Shown here in pieces: positions 44,446-53,999 of a stretch of 64,000 nt of DNA (positions are counted from its first letter, which is position 1; the number at the start of each line of letters is the position of its first letter). The position numbers and the translations under genes are program-made. Source of the stretch: Arcobacteraceae bacterium (GTDB lineage Bacteria > Campylobacterota > Campylobacteria > Campylobacterales > Arcobacteraceae); assembly GCA_023138835.1 (NCBI GenBank), contig JAGLOP010000011.1, forward strand, positions 1-64,000, in the 5' to 3' direction. The notes beneath the pieces are model-generated. The model was not told the DNA's origin and searched no databases. It saw only the letters and a program-made list of their open reading frames with translations.

Positions 44446-47183
44446 TATTTTTCTTCACCTTCTGTATTATCTAATAATGAAGTTGGCTGCTCTGCTGATT
44501 CAGTTATATGTACATCAGTTACTTCAGTTGTAGTTGTTTCATCATCTTCATTTACAACTTTGATTGGATTACCCTCATCATCTAGTTCTATCTCTTCATT
44601 TTCTTTTGGACACATAGCAATACTTACTACTTTATCACCTTTATCAACATTTACAATTGTTACTCCACTTGTATTTCTACCTGCTTTTCTAATAGTACCC
44701 ATATCAACTCTAATCATCTTACCAATTGATGTCAATGCCATAAGATCTTGAGTTGGATCTACCAATACATTTCCAATAACTTTTTTACCGGTTTTTGGAG
44801 ATAATTTCATAGCTATCACTCCGCTTCCTGCTCTATTGGTTAATCTATAAGCTTCAACTTCTGTTCTTTTACCAACACCATTTTCACTTACCGTTAAAAG
44901 TTCTTGTTGTTCATGCTCAATTACATCAGCATCTACAACATAATCACCATCAAGTTTAAACTTAATACCTCTTACACCTCTTGTCGTTCTACCTTGAAGT
45001 TTAACACCAGATGTTTTAATTTTATATTTATATATTGCATTATTGTCATCATCTAGTATTTTATTTCCATTTTCATCTAATTCAAATATATCATTATCAT
45101 TTTCATCTTTTTCAATGATTTTATTACCATTTTCATCTAATACAATAGTTTGCTTCCATAAATCAAATCTAATAACTTGTCCAAGGGCAGAGAATATCAT
45201 TAGGTATTTAGAATTTTTATTAGCAATTGCAGCTGTTACAATTTCATCTTCTTCATCTAAAACAATCGCTCTTACACCATTACTTCTAATATTTGAGAAG
45301 TCACTTAATGCTGTTCTTTTAACAACACCATTTTTAGTAAAGAATGCTAAAGATTTATTTTCATTAAAATCAGTAGTTGGAATAATTGCCATAATTGTTT
45401 CATCAGGTTTAAGATTGATAAGATTAACTACTGCTTTACCTTTTGCAGTTCTTCCAGCTTCAGGGATTCTATAAACTTTTAACCAGTATAGTTGACCAAA
45501 GTTTGTAACAAATAGAAGTGTATCATGAGTATTGGATACAAAGAATCTTTCAATAAAGTCATCATCATGAGTTGTAACTGCTATTTTACCTTTACCACCA
45601 CGTTTTTGTTTTTCATAAGATTTGATTGGAACTCTTTTTACATATCCATTATGAGTAATAGTTACTACCATTGGCTCATTTGGTATTAAATCTTCCATAT
45701 CAATATCATCATAACTATCTTCTATTTCAGTTCGTCTGTCTTGTCCATACTTTTCTTTAGATTCAACTAGCTCTTCTTTAATAATCTCATTTAATCTATT
45801 CTCGGATTTTAAGATTAATTCTAGGTAAGCAATCAGTTCCATAAGTTCTGCTAATTCAGCTTCTAACTTTTCTCTTTGTAACCCTGTAAGTCTTCCCAGT
45901 CTCATATCTAAGATAGCTTTTGCTTGAATTTCAGATAAAGAGAAAGTTTCTTGTAGTCTTTGACTAGCTTCTGCATCATTTGCACTAGCTCGAATTATTT
46001 TAACTACTTCATCAATATTATCTAAAGCAACTTTTAGACCTTCAAGTATATGTGCTCTAGCTTTTGCTTTTTCTAAATCAAAAATTGTTCTTCTAATAAT
46101 TACTGTTTTTCTATGATTTAAGAAAATATTTAATACTTCATTTAGTCTAAATATTTTTGGCTCTTTATTATAAACGGCAAGCATAATTGTACCAAAAGTG
46201 ATTTCTAATTGAGTTTGTTTATAAAGATTATTCATAACAATTTCAGCCATTGCATCCTTTTTAAGTTCAATAACAACTCTCATACCATCTCTATCAGATT
46301 CATCACGAATGACACTAATACCCTCTATACTTTTTTCTCTAGCTAAGTCAGCGATAGCTTCTACAAGTCTTGATTTGTTTACTTGATATGGTAATTCGTC
46401 AATTACAATAATCTCTTTATGACCTTTTGTTTCAATATGATGTTTAGATCTAACTTTAACTCTACCTCGACCAGTAGTATAAGCATCTACGATACCTTTT
46501 CTACCAAAAATAGTACCACCAGTTGGGAAATCAGGACCAGTAATAAATGTCATTAATTCTTCAGGAGTAGCTTTTGGATTATCAATAATATGTAATAAAG
46601 CATTAAATACTTCAGTGGGATTATGTGGTGGAATTTTTGTGGCCATACCAACAGCAATACCTTCACTACCATTTATAAGTAATGCAGGGATTCTTGTAGG
46701 CATTACTGATGGTTCTTTCATAGTGTCATCATAGTTTGGTGTATAGTTTACAGTATCTTTATCAATATCTTTTAATACATCTTCACTTATCTTAGTCATT
46801 CTTGACTCTGTATATCTCATAGCAGCTGCACTATCGCCATCAACAGAACCAAAGTTTCCTTGACCATCAACAAGTGGCATTCTCATAGAAAATGGCTGTG
46901 CCATTCTTACAAGTGCATCATAAACAGAATTGTCACCATGCGGGTGATACTTACCAATAACATCACCAACAATACGAGCAGATTTTTTATACCCTGCTTT
47001 ACTACTTAAATTTAAGTCATGCATAGCATATAAAATTCTTCTATGTACTGGCTTAAGTCCATCTCTAGCATCTGGTAATGCCCGACCAATAATAACACTC
47101 ATCGAGTAGTCTAAATAAGAAGCCTTTACCGAGTCTTCTATTCTAATATCTACTATATCTTGTGATTCAAAAAGATTTTCCAT
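44445..47183 (-). CDS. gyrA: DNA gyrase subunit A
   Basis: GyrA cuts and rejoins DNA in the A2B2 gyrase that introduces negative supercoils. The catalytic Tyr124 is in [10 protein letters not shown], the quinolone region reads [18 protein letters not shown], and the GyrA box appears as QKRGGKGK at the start of the beta-pinwheel. At 912 residues it is somewhat longer than many, due to an acidic insertion in the pinwheel (about residues 678-717, with LDENGNKI twice) and an acidic tail (after about 860). Asn85 stands at the position of Ser83 in E. coli and Thr86 in Campylobacter. It begins a unit with asd. Confidence 0.98.
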   Translation of the reverse strand: MENLFESQDIVDIRIEDSVKASYLDYSMSVIIGRALPDARDGLKPVHRRILYAMHDLNLSSKAGYKKSARIVGDVIGKYHPHGDNSVYDALVRMAQPFSMRMPLVDGQGNFGSVDGDSAAAMRYTESRMTKISEDVLKDIDKDTVNYTPNYDDTMKEPSVMPTRIPALLINGSEGIAVGMATKIPPHNPTEVFNALLHIIDNPKATPEELMTFITGPDFPTGGTIFGRKGIVDAYTTGRGRVKVRSKHHIETKGHKEIIVIDELPYQVNKSRLVEAIADLAREKSIEGISVIRDESDRDGMRVVIELKKDAMAEIVMNNLYKQTQLEITFGTIMLAVYNKEPKIFRLNEVLNIFLNHRKTVIIRRTIFDLEKAKARAHILEGLKVALDNIDEVVKIIRASANDAEASQRLQETFSLSEIQAKAILDMRLGRLTGLQREKLEAELAELMELIAYLELILKSENRLNEIIKEELVESKEKYGQDRRTEIEDSYDDIDMEDLIPNEPMVVTITHNGYVKRVPIKSYEKQKRGGKGKIAVTTHDDDFIERFFVSNTHDTLLFVTNFGQLYWLKVYRIPEAGRTAKGKAVVNLINLKPDETIMAIIPTTDFNENKSLAFFTKNGVVKRTALSDFSNIRSNGVRAIVLDEEDEIVTAAIANKNSKYLMIFSALGQVIRFDLWKQTIVLDENGNKIIEKDENDNDIFELDENGNKILDDDNNAIYKYKIKTSGVKLQGRTTRGVRGIKFKLDGDYVVDADVIEHEQQELLTVSENGVGKRTEVEAYRLTNRAGSGVIAMKLSPKTGKKVIGNVLVDPTQDLMALTSIGKMIRVDMGTIRKAGRNTSGVTIVNVDKGDKVVSIAMCPKENEEIELDDEGNPIKVVNEDDETTTTEVTDVHITESAEQPTSLLDNTEGEEK

Positions 47184-47267
47184 ATTGTATAAGTTACCTT
47201 TATTTAAAATTGCATTAGTATATCCAAAAATGGCTTAAAAAGTGTGGTTAATACGCGGTAAGTGCGT

Positions 47268-47301
47268 AAAAAAAGGCTAAGAATTTAATCTTAACCTTTT
47301 T
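47268..47301 (-). terminator. Rho-independent terminator between the DUF465 gene and gyrA
   Basis: Read leftward, AAAAAGGTTAAGA, a short loop, TCTTAGCCTTTTT and further T residues: a stem of about 13 pairs with one G-T pair. It should end the DUF465 transcript before the gyrA promoter; rightward it also has a T run of moderate length. Confidence 0.75.
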
Positions 47302-47324
47302 AGTAGTTGAGCAATTAAGAAATA

Positions 47325-47552
47325 TTATGAATTAGCTTTTTTATAATCCATAATCATTGCATAAGCTTCATCTTTAAGCTTTAATTTTTCTTTTTTCATT
47401 TTTTCAATTTCTACTGGATCAATATGGTCAACTCCACCATCTTCAGTTCTATCAATTTTATCATGTAAATCATTATGTTTATCAAATACTTTTTTAAAGT
47501 GTGCATTTTCAGTTTTAAGTACTGTAACTATATCTCTATGTTCATGAAACAT
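47325..47552 (-). CDS. YdcH/DUF465 family small protein
   Basis: A 75-residue helical protein. The start MFHEHRDIV, the ENAHFKKVFDKHNDLHDKI middle and the KMKKEKLKLKDEAYAMI end are classic DUF465. Members are short hairpin coiled coils of unknown function, common beside housekeeping genes. GGATC at 12 bases and a long A-rich stretch precede the ATG. A good terminator follows, so it is probably transcribed alone. Confidence 0.93.
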   Translation of the reverse strand: MFHEHRDIVTVLKTENAHFKKVFDKHNDLHDKIDRTEDGGVDHIDPVEIEKMKKEKLKLKDEAYAMIMDYKKANS

Positions 47553-47609
47553 TTGTGATCCTTTTTGTTGTTATGTTATTTTTCGTATTATATCTAATAT
47601 TTGCTTAAT

Positions 47610-48797
47610 CTATGTTCTATAATCAGCATTGATTTTAACATATTCGTACCCTAAGTCACATCCGTATGCCGTAAAATTACCATCACCTAATCCAATATCA
47701 CAACTAATTTTAAAACTTTTTCCTTGAAGTACTTTGGAGGCTTTCTCTTCCGTTTCTTTATCAAAATATATTTCACCTTTATTGTATACTAAAATATTTC
47801 CAAAGCTGATAGTTAAAGTATCTTCATTACAGTTGGCTCCAGATGCTCCAACAGTAGATGCAATTCTTCCCCAGTTTGGATCTTCTCCAAAAAGTGCAGT
47901 TTTTACTAAAAGTGAATTAGATAAAGCTTTTGCAATAAGTTGGGCTTCATCATTATTTTTAGCTCCGGTTATTTCAAAGGCAACAGCTTTTTTAGCCCCT
48001 TCACCATCAGCGACCATCATCATTGCCATATCATCCATAACTAACCGTAGAGCCTCTTTAAAAGCTTCTTTGTCATAAGCTTGCGTTTGATTGCTAAGCA
48101 GCATTACTGTGTCATTTGTAGAAGTATCGCCATCTACACTAATCGCATTAAAAGTTGTTGTTGAGTTGTTTAATAATAACTCTTTCATATCTTGTTTAGG
48201 GATATTTGCATCAGTGCATATAAAACAAAGCATGGTAGCTAGATTTGGATTTATCATACCTGCACCTTTTGCAATGGCACCAATTTTAAAAGATTTTCCA
48301 TTTTCAAGTTTAACTTCATAAAAACAATTTTTAGGATAACTGTCTGTCGTCATAATTGCATTAGAAAGTAAAGTTCCATTTTTAACTGTTAAATCGAACT
48401 TAACAGCACTTTCTAAAATTTTATCTTTAGGAAGCGGCACACCGATTACACCAGTGCTGCTCATTATTGGATTTTCTATATTTGTATGAACTTCTTTTAA
48501 TTCTTTAAATATTTCATTAATATCATCTATTCCAGCTTGACCTGTCATAGCATTTGCATTTTTAGAATTTATAAGTATAAAATTTGTTTTAAAATCTTTA
48601 TTTAATGAAAGATAATGTTTAAGCGGTGCTGCTTGAAATTTATTTTCTGTAAAAATTGATTCAATTTCACATAAAGTATCTGAATAAATAAATCCAATAT
48701 CTAATGCGCCCTTTGGTTTAAGCCCGGCACTGACACCATCACAATAAAATCCGTTAATATCGCCAATAGTACCTTTAATCGGAAAAATACTAAACAT
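47610..48797 (-). CDS. argJ: Ornithine acetyltransferase / N-acetylglutamate synthase
   Basis: ArgJ moves the acetyl group from N-acetylornithine to glutamate in the cyclic arginine pathway and may also make acetylglutamate from acetyl-CoA. The precursor cleaves itself before Thr188 in KGAGMINPNLATML, giving alpha and beta chains. Other marks are SKNANAMTGQAG near 79, DGDTSTNDT near 217, GEDPNWGRI near 300 and the end YVKINADYRT. Length (395) is normal. It overlaps the end of the potassium channel gene by 8 bases, so they are co-transcribed. Confidence 0.96.
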   Translation of the reverse strand: MFSIFPIKGTIGDINGFYCDGVSAGLKPKGALDIGFIYSDTLCEIESIFTENKFQAAPLKHYLSLNKDFKTNFILINSKNANAMTGQAGIDDINEIFKELKEVHTNIENPIMSSTGVIGVPLPKDKILESAVKFDLTVKNGTLLSNAIMTTDSYPKNCFYEVKLENGKSFKIGAIAKGAGMINPNLATMLCFICTDANIPKQDMKELLLNNSTTTFNAISVDGDTSTNDTVMLLSNQTQAYDKEAFKEALRLVMDDMAMMMVADGEGAKKAVAFEITGAKNNDEAQLIAKALSNSLLVKTALFGEDPNWGRIASTVGASGANCNEDTLTISFGNILVYNKGEIYFDKETEEKASKVLQGKSFKISCDIGLGDGNFTAYGCDLGYEYVKINADYRT

Positions 48798-49911
48798 TTG
48801 GCCGCTCAGTTAAATTGATCATTATTCTAGCTTTTCCTATACCTATTTGATTACCTACGACCAAAAGTTTACAACCACCATCTATATGTGTACTACCCTT
48901 AGGCATTTGTATAAATTTTCCATCATTTTTAGTGATACCGATAATACTTACTTTTAATTTGTCTCGTAAGTGAGCTTCTTTTAGTCTATGACCGATAAGC
49001 CAACTGTCTTCATTAATTGTAATTTCTTCCATATCTATAGGTGTGTCTTTTTTATATAAAAATTCTTCAAGTACATTTTCCATATCAGGACGAATTGCCA
49101 TGGCGCTAACTCTTTTTGCCATAAGAGCAGGGGGCGCAACAACTTTATCCGCACCCAATTTTTTAAGTCTGTTTACGTCATGTTGAGTTTCTGCATTACA
49201 AATTACCAAAAAGGGATGATTTCTACCAAGCTCTTTTTCATATAATCGAACAGAAGCTATAATAGTAATATTATCAGCAATATGTTTAGATAAGGATATT
49301 ACACCTTTTGCACTTGACAGATGTGATTTAAGAAAAGCATTTTCAGAGTATGTCTCCTCTTTAACATAGTATGGATAGTTGTTGTTTTTAGCAATCTCCT
49401 CAAGATCATCTCTTGGATCAACCACTACAAAAGGGATGTGGTTTTCTCGAAATTGTTTTGCCAATTGTATAGAATATTCATTATGATTAAAAATAACAAA
49501 ATGATTTCTAAGCCGTGCTATTTTATAAAGCATGTCTCGCTCCTTGTAAAGATCTAAAAATTTACCTTTAACTAATACTTGAATTAAAGCAGTAATTGAT
49601 AATGTAAATATTAAAAACCCAAATATAATTAAAGTGATAGTAAATAGTCTTCCTGCTGGAGAAATATTAGAAATTTCACCAAATCCAACAGTAGTAAAAG
49701 TAATACCTGTTTGATAAATTGCATCTAAAATTGAGAAGTCATCAATAATCATGTACCCTAAAGTACCAATCATCATAATAGTTTGCAATAAAATTAGAGG
49801 AAGTCTAAAATGTCTAAATTGAGAGTATATCTCTCTGTCTAAGTCAAACTCTGGTTTGGTGTTTCGATACTCCCAACCCAAAGCTTTTTTGATGTTTCTA
49901 CGTAAGCTCAT
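48790..49911 (-). CDS. Potassium channel with TrkA-N (RCK) domain
   Basis: The N-terminal part has two membrane helices (about 37-57 and 85-110) around a pore loop with the filter TTVGFG (73-78) as in two-helix K+ channels. Residues 130-245 form a TrkA-N/RCK Rossmann domain (FVIFNHNEYSIQLAKQF; Asp in VVVDPRDD) and 290-365 resemble a TrkA-C domain. The Rossmann start lacks the full GxGxxG. It should be an inner-membrane K+ channel gated by a nucleotide or ion ligand. It follows rpmB by 24 bases. Confidence 0.92.
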   Translation of the reverse strand: MSLRRNIKKALGWEYRNTKPEFDLDREIYSQFRHFRLPLILLQTIMMIGTLGYMIIDDFSILDAIYQTGITFTTVGFGEISNISPAGRLFTITLIIFGFLIFTLSITALIQVLVKGKFLDLYKERDMLYKIARLRNHFVIFNHNEYSIQLAKQFRENHIPFVVVDPRDDLEEIAKNNNYPYYVKEETYSENAFLKSHLSSAKGVISLSKHIADNITIIASVRLYEKELGRNHPFLVICNAETQHDVNRLKKLGADKVVAPPALMAKRVSAMAIRPDMENVLEEFLYKKDTPIDMEEITINEDSWLIGHRLKEAHLRDKLKVSIIGITKNDGKFIQMPKGSTHIDGGCKLLVVGNQIGIGKARIMINLTERPNV

Positions 49912-49934
49912 AAAACACCATATTGGTTAAAGGA

Positions 49935-50123
49935 CTATGAATTCTTTTTAAGAGTTCGAAGTTCCGAAGCAGAAATTTTAATTTTTCTTGTTGTACCATC
50001 TTCTAAACTGATTCTAACAGTTCTTAAATTTGGTAAAAATCTTCTTTTTGTTCTATTTTTTGCGTGACTTACATTGTTCCCGCTCATTGGTCCTTTTCCA
50101 GATAGCATACATCTTCTTGCCAT
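49935..50123 (-). CDS. rpmB: 50S ribosomal protein L28
   Basis: The 62-residue protein matches L28 along its whole length: [33 protein letters not shown] and the [20 protein letters not shown] strand pair. It is a structural protein of the large ribosomal subunit. It has Cys only at residue 5, so it is the zinc-free form. It is followed by the potassium channel and argJ on the same strand. Confidence 0.97.
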   Translation of the reverse strand: MARRCMLSGKGPMSGNNVSHAKNRTKRRFLPNLRTVRISLEDGTTRKIKISASELRTLKKNS

Positions 50124-50161
50124 AATTATTCCTTGAATATATAAATTTTTGTGAATTATAT

Positions 50162-51025
50162 CTAATTTTTCTTAAATTTATCTTTGTAAGAACATTTTTT
50201 ACATAACTCTTCTACTGCAATATCTTTTTTGAAGCCATTTATTATATTTTTAGTTCTTTCTTGTGATAAAATATCTTCCAATTTATTATCATGTAAGTTT
50301 CCCAAATTTATTTTGCCTTCACTGTCTAAACAGCAAGGGATAACAATGCCTGAACTTAAGATTCCAAAGTGAGAGCTTAAACCTTGGCAATACCCTTGAC
50401 TATAATGATCTGATTCTAAACTCGGCCATTGAAAGTAGCTGTCAAAATGTAATTTAATTTGATTTTCTAATCTTATTGAGTCTTTATTATTAGAAGATGA
50501 TAAATCAATATTAAATTGTTTTTCCAATAACTCAAAGATTTCATTATTAAAATTTTCTTCACTATTTTGACTATTCATATTCCAAAGTCGGAAATTTATA
50601 AAATTATGAACTTTATTGTCTAATTTTAGTTTGCATAAATCAAACATAGGTTTTAGATATTGTTGTAATGATATTTGGATATCATTTTTATTGAAACTAT
50701 TAAGTGAAAAATTTATTTGTTTTATTGCAGGATGTAAGAATAAATTTAAATCAAAATTATTTAGATAATACCCTGTAGTTGTAATATGAACTTTAAAATT
50801 GTGCTTGTGTGAAATATCTAAATACTTATTTAGATTTGATAATGTGAGAGGGTCTCCAAATACATGGTATGCAATCTCTTTAGTAAATGGTCTTAATTGA
50901 ATTAAAATATCTTCAAAAAACTTTAAATTCATGGTAGTTGTCGCTAAACTTTTAGTAGGGCAGAAGCTGCAAGATAGACCACAAATATTTGTAAGTTCTA
51001 TAAATACTTTGTTAAATTTATGCAT
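50162..51025 (-). CDS. Radical SAM/SPASM-like protein
   Basis: The N-terminal CGLSCSFCP holds the three Cys of the SAM 4Fe-4S cluster (Cys14, 18, 21) and [10 protein letters not shown] follows near 54. The C-terminal part has Cys-rich SPASM features: [23 protein letters not shown] and [17 protein letters not shown] enzymes often modify peptides or proteins, but no precursor peptide is visible close by and the substrate is unknown. The length is 287 residues, short for the class. It is separated from rpmB by 38 bases. Confidence 0.85.
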   Translation of the reverse strand: MHKFNKVFIELTNICGLSCSFCPTKSLATTTMNLKFFEDILIQLRPFTKEIAYHVFGDPLTLSNLNKYLDISHKHNFKVHITTTGYYLNNFDLNLFLHPAIKQINFSLNSFNKNDIQISLQQYLKPMFDLCKLKLDNKVHNFINFRLWNMNSQNSEENFNNEIFELLEKQFNIDLSSSNNKDSIRLENQIKLHFDSYFQWPSLESDHYSQGYCQGLSSHFGILSSGIVIPCCLDSEGKINLGNLHDNKLEDILSQERTKNIINGFKKDIAVEELCKKCSYKDKFKKN

Positions 51026-51172
51026 AGCAATCTCTTTTGGTCATCATACATCTATTTTATCATAGTTTATTTAAATAAACTTACATTAATCAAATATATA
51101 ATTGATGCTTGAAGCTAATTGTAAAATGTAATTTAATATAATACGTACAAAATAAGAGTAAAGAGACAAATA

Positions 51173-51778
51173 ATGTTACATGAAATGGCACAGTGGATTA
51201 CAGATACAATTTTTGATATGGGATACTTTGGAATCTTTTTACTTATGTGTATAGAAAGTTCTTTTATCCCTTTCCCTAGTGAAATAGTACTAATACCAGC
51301 TGGTTATTTGGCATCTAAAGGGGAAATGAATATAACTCTTATTATGTTTTCATCTTTAATGGGTTCTATTTTAGGAGCACTAATAAATTATTTTGGTGCT
51401 TTATATGTAGGTAGAAAGTTTTTATTAAAATATGGTAAGTATATTTTAGTTTCTCATGAGACATTAGAAAAAATGGAAACTTTCTTTAAAAAACATGGTG
51501 CAATATCTACTTTTAATGGAAGGTTAATCCCTGGCGTTAGACAGCTTATATCTATACCTGCTGGACTTTCACGGATGAATTTAAAAATATTTATTATATA
51601 TACTTCACTTGGTGCTTTAATTTGGAGTGCTGTTTTGGTGGTCCTAGGATATATAATAGGTGAAAATCAAGCTTTAATCAGTGAGTATTTATCTCAAATT
51701 ATTACTGTAACATTGGCATTTGTAGGTATTTTGATATCTTTATATATATTTAGACATAAAAAAAGAAATACTACTTAA
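51173..51778 (+). CDS. DedA-family membrane protein
   Basis: A 201-residue membrane protein of the DedA/VTT family, thought to flip undecaprenyl phosphate or other lipids. It has the family motifs [17 protein letters not shown] (29-45), the [18 protein letters not shown] loop (about 111-128) with conserved Arg, and terminal helices near 140-160 and 175-195. The Glu29 and the Arg residues in the two re-entrant loops are the functionally important ones known from the family. It is the only plus-strand gene in this stretch; its 3' end overlaps the convergent VF530 gene by 8 bases. Confidence 0.93.
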   Translation: MLHEMAQWITDTIFDMGYFGIFLLMCIESSFIPFPSEIVLIPAGYLASKGEMNITLIMFSSLMGSILGALINYFGALYVGRKFLLKYGKYILVSHETLEKMETFFKKHGAISTFNGRLIPGVRQLISIPAGLSRMNLKIFIIYTSLGALIWSAVLVVLGYIIGENQALISEYLSQIITVTLAFVGILISLYIFRHKKRNTT

Positions 51779-51986
51779 TTGTTTTAAGATATAGTTTCTC
51801 AACTTTTGTTCTAGCCCATTGTGTTTTTCGTAAAAATTTTAAACTGGATTTTACAGATGGGTCAAGATTAAAACATCTTATGTTTATCAATTGACCTAAC
51901 TCTTCCCAACCGTAATGCTCAACAAGAGTATTAATAATTTTTTCTAAAGTAATTCCATGTAAAGGATTGTTTGGTTGTTCATTCAT
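51771..51986 (-). CDS. VF530 family (DUF2132) small DNA-binding-like protein
   Basis: A 71-residue protein with the core family pattern [31 protein letters not shown] and [17 protein letters not shown]. The structure of the family is a small helical fold related to helix-turn-helix; a cellular role is not established. It is followed upstream by the 85-residue gene (17-base gap), likely in one unit, and overlaps the convergent dedA-like gene by 8 bases. Confidence 0.93.
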   Translation of the reverse strand: MNEQPNNPLHGITLEKIINTLVEHYGWEELGQLINIRCFNLDPSVKSSLKFLRKTQWARTKVEKLYLKTIK

Positions 51987-52003
51987 ATTTTATATTCTTT
52001 CTT

Positions 52004-52261
52004 TTAATACTGATACATATGATATTTTTTATTTTCATTTGACTGCTGTTTTTCTAATTCTTTGTAAGAATCTATAGCTTTTTGTTTCTCATCTTCATCT
52101 ATATCGTTACCTAGAACTTCATCTATACAAATATCTAAAATCAAAAGATACACTTGACAATTCATCTTTAACGCCTCATCATCTCTCATAAGCTTCGCCA
52201 TATCTACAGCATTTACAGCTTCACTAAATGTATAATATAGTCTTTGTTCAGGGTTTTGCAA
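52004..52261 (-). CDS. Hypothetical helical protein; frame extends upstream without a standard start
   Basis: I do not recognise the product. From TTG at 52261 it is 85 residues, mostly helical, with an acidic middle (IDEVLGNDIDEDEKQK). The same frame stays open and protein-like upstream to a TAA near 52465, coding for a further 57 or so residues such as FEEFYDTYLHIRGYAYRLQ. No ATG, GTG or TTG lies in that part. An AAAGG at about 52438-52442 is 7 bases before an ATC (52430-52432). Either a rare ATC start is used, or the start codon was lost by one base change. The full product would be about 142 residues. Confidence 0.55.
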   Translation of the reverse strand: MQNPEQRLYYTFSEAVNAVDMAKLMRDDEALKMNCQVYLLILDICIDEVLGNDIDEDEKQKAIDSYKELEKQQSNENKKYHMYQY

Positions 52262-52543
52262 TCTATAAGCATATCCTCGTATATGTAAGTAAGTATCATA
52301 AAACTCTTCAAAAGCATCACTTTGCCTTACATGATTTGCAAACTCTTTTATTGTATCTTTGTGTTGTACAATCTCTTCTACTTCTGGATTTTGATTTTTA
52401 AAATTTAATAAAAATGCTATTTTTGATTCGATGGTGTTACCTTTATTATTTTTAGTGTCACATTATATCTAAAGTAAATAAATAAACGAATAATGTTAAT
52501 CTATATTGTGCTAAACTAATTGTACAAAAATCAAGGGTTTATC

Positions 52544-53050
52544 ATGATTAAAATTATATTGGCTTTATTTTTCTGTTTTTATTTTAGTTATGCTGACGAG
52601 ACATATCATTCAATTAAAGGAGGGATACTCTCTCACAGTACCGGTCCTATATCCTCTGGCAGAGAAAATGGTATTGACCTGCATGGTGAACTTCAATTTA
52701 AAGAAAAAATATTAAAAGGACATTTTGCTGTTGGGGCAGATATAAATACTAACGGTGATACAAGCTTTATCTTTGGTGGTTTAGCGTGGGAAGATAGATT
52801 TTTTGATAATTTACTTTTAGGTGCTTTTTTTGGTTTTGCTACACATGACGGGGAACTAAATAATGGAAACAGTGATAAAAGACAATTAGGTACACGCCTC
52901 CTTTTTAGAGAAGCGATTGATATAGGTTTTTATATAAAAGAAGATATATCTATAAGCCTTATATATGATCACTATTCAAATGTTGGCTTAAATGATATGA
53001 GAAACCAAGGTAATGACAATCTTGGTATTAGATTGGGTTATTACTTTTAA
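52544..53050 (+). CDS. PagL-like lipid A 3-O-deacylase (acyloxyacyl hydrolase family)
   Basis: After a signal peptide (MIKIILALFFCFYFSYA) the protein is a string of amphipathic beta strands ending in an aromatic residue (LGYYF), fitting an eight-strand outer-membrane barrel. The region DHYSNVGL followed by NQGNDNLGIRLGYY matches the catalytic His-x-Ser and conserved Asn-Pro/Gln-Gly of PagL, which removes the 3-O acyl chain of lipid A. The Glu of the triad is not certain. The frame is open from TTG 52520, but CAAGGG is spaced for ATG 52544. It is separate from its neighbours. Confidence 0.75.
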   Translation: MIKIILALFFCFYFSYADETYHSIKGGILSHSTGPISSGRENGIDLHGELQFKEKILKGHFAVGADINTNGDTSFIFGGLAWEDRFFDNLLLGAFFGFATHDGELNNGNSDKRQLGTRLLFREAIDIGFYIKEDISISLIYDHYSNVGLNDMRNQGNDNLGIRLGYYF

Positions 53051-53261
53051 TTGCCCTTTTTTAAAGTAATTATATCCAATAACTAAGATAAATTTTTAAG
53101 TAAACTTTAATGCAAATTGGAGTCTAATATGGGTATCTAAACAATATGGAGGTACATTGATGAGGATTTCACATATTTAGCATTGTTAAAAGTTAATTAT
53201 AAAATTAATTCACTACAAAGTGATAGCTTAGATGAAAGGTTTTATTTAAGCTTTATTAAAT
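53051..53261. other. Intergenic region with a possible short gene remnant
   Basis: In 53141-53263 a frame without start codon reads YIDEDFTYLALLKVNYKI and runs on to a TAA at 53261; it looks protein-like but matches nothing I know. The rest is AT-rich with no clear signal. It may be the tail of a lost gene. Confidence 0.3.
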
Positions 53262-53297
53262 AAAAAGAGAGGTTCGATTTTGAACTTCTCTTTTTTT
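53262..53297 (+). terminator. Strong Rho-independent terminator
   Basis: AAAAAGAGAGGTTC (53262-53275), loop GATTTT, GAACTTCTCTTTTT (53282-53295) and more T: 14 pairs with one G-T. A TTG at 53280, which opens the DTW frame further upstream, lies in its loop, so that start is unlikely. Confidence 0.8.
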
Positions 53298-53324
53298 ATA
53301 TCTAAATTTGACTATAATTCCAAA

Positions 53325-53990
53325 ATGACAAGTAAAGAAAATGATATAAGACAAATATGCTACAATTGTTATAGACCAAAGAGCAGTTGTATGTGTTCAT
53401 ATATTAAACAAATCAACACTAAAACTAAGTTTGTAATTTTAATGCATCCAAAAGAGTTTAGAAAAACTAAAAATGGAACAGGACACTTTACTAATATTTC
53501 ATTAAAAAATTGTGAACTTTATGTTGGTATTGATTTTACAAATCATGACAAAATTAATTCCTTGCTCAATGATACAGCTAACAATTGTTATATTTTATAT
53601 CCAAGTGATAATAGTATCAATTTAAATACTTCTAGTATTCAAGAGCAAAATAAGACAAATGTGATATTTATCATTGATTCTACCTGGCCTTGCTCTAAAA
53701 AGATTTTAGCTGTTAGTAAAAATTTGCACAATCTTTCAAGGATAAGCTTTGAACATACAAAAACATCGCAGTTTAAGATAAAAACTCAACCAAATTCTTA
53801 TTGTTTATCTACTATTGAATCAACTCTTTGTGTTTTAGAACTTTTAAATCAACAAAAAATAGAAAATATAGAAGATAAATCTCTTGAAAATTTTTTAAAA
53901 CCATTTGAAAAAATGGTTGAATATCAAGTAGGGTGTGTTATGAATGAATATGGAAATGTAAGATATAAAAAACCTTATAAAAGAAAATAG
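53325..53990 (+). CDS. DTW-domain tRNA-uridine aminocarboxypropyltransferase
   Basis: DTW proteins (TapT/TuaA) transfer the aminocarboxypropyl group of S-adenosylmethionine to a uridine (acp3U) in tRNA. A zinc-like Cys set opens the protein (CYNCYRPKSSCMC), then MHPKEFRKTKNGTG, the namesake motif as DSTWPCSKK near 125, and SRISFEHTKTSQFKIKTQP near 150 with YCLSTIES. The start is taken at ATG 53325 instead of TTG 53280 because the latter lies in a terminator hairpin; no clear ribosome site precedes it. About 221 residues is a normal length. The FkbM gene starts 9 bases later. Confidence 0.88.
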   Translation: MTSKENDIRQICYNCYRPKSSCMCSYIKQINTKTKFVILMHPKEFRKTKNGTGHFTNISLKNCELYVGIDFTNHDKINSLLNDTANNCYILYPSDNSINLNTSSIQEQNKTNVIFIIDSTWPCSKKILAVSKNLHNLSRISFEHTKTSQFKIKTQPNSYCLSTIESTLCVLELLNQQKIENIEDKSLENFLKPFEKMVEYQVGCVMNEYGNVRYKKPYKRK

Positions 53991-53999
53991 GAAACTAAA

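Noticed and set aside
53141-53263. Small gene with YIDEDFTYLALLK
   Set aside because: No start codon, only about 40 codons, no similarity that I can name; kept only as a possible remnant.
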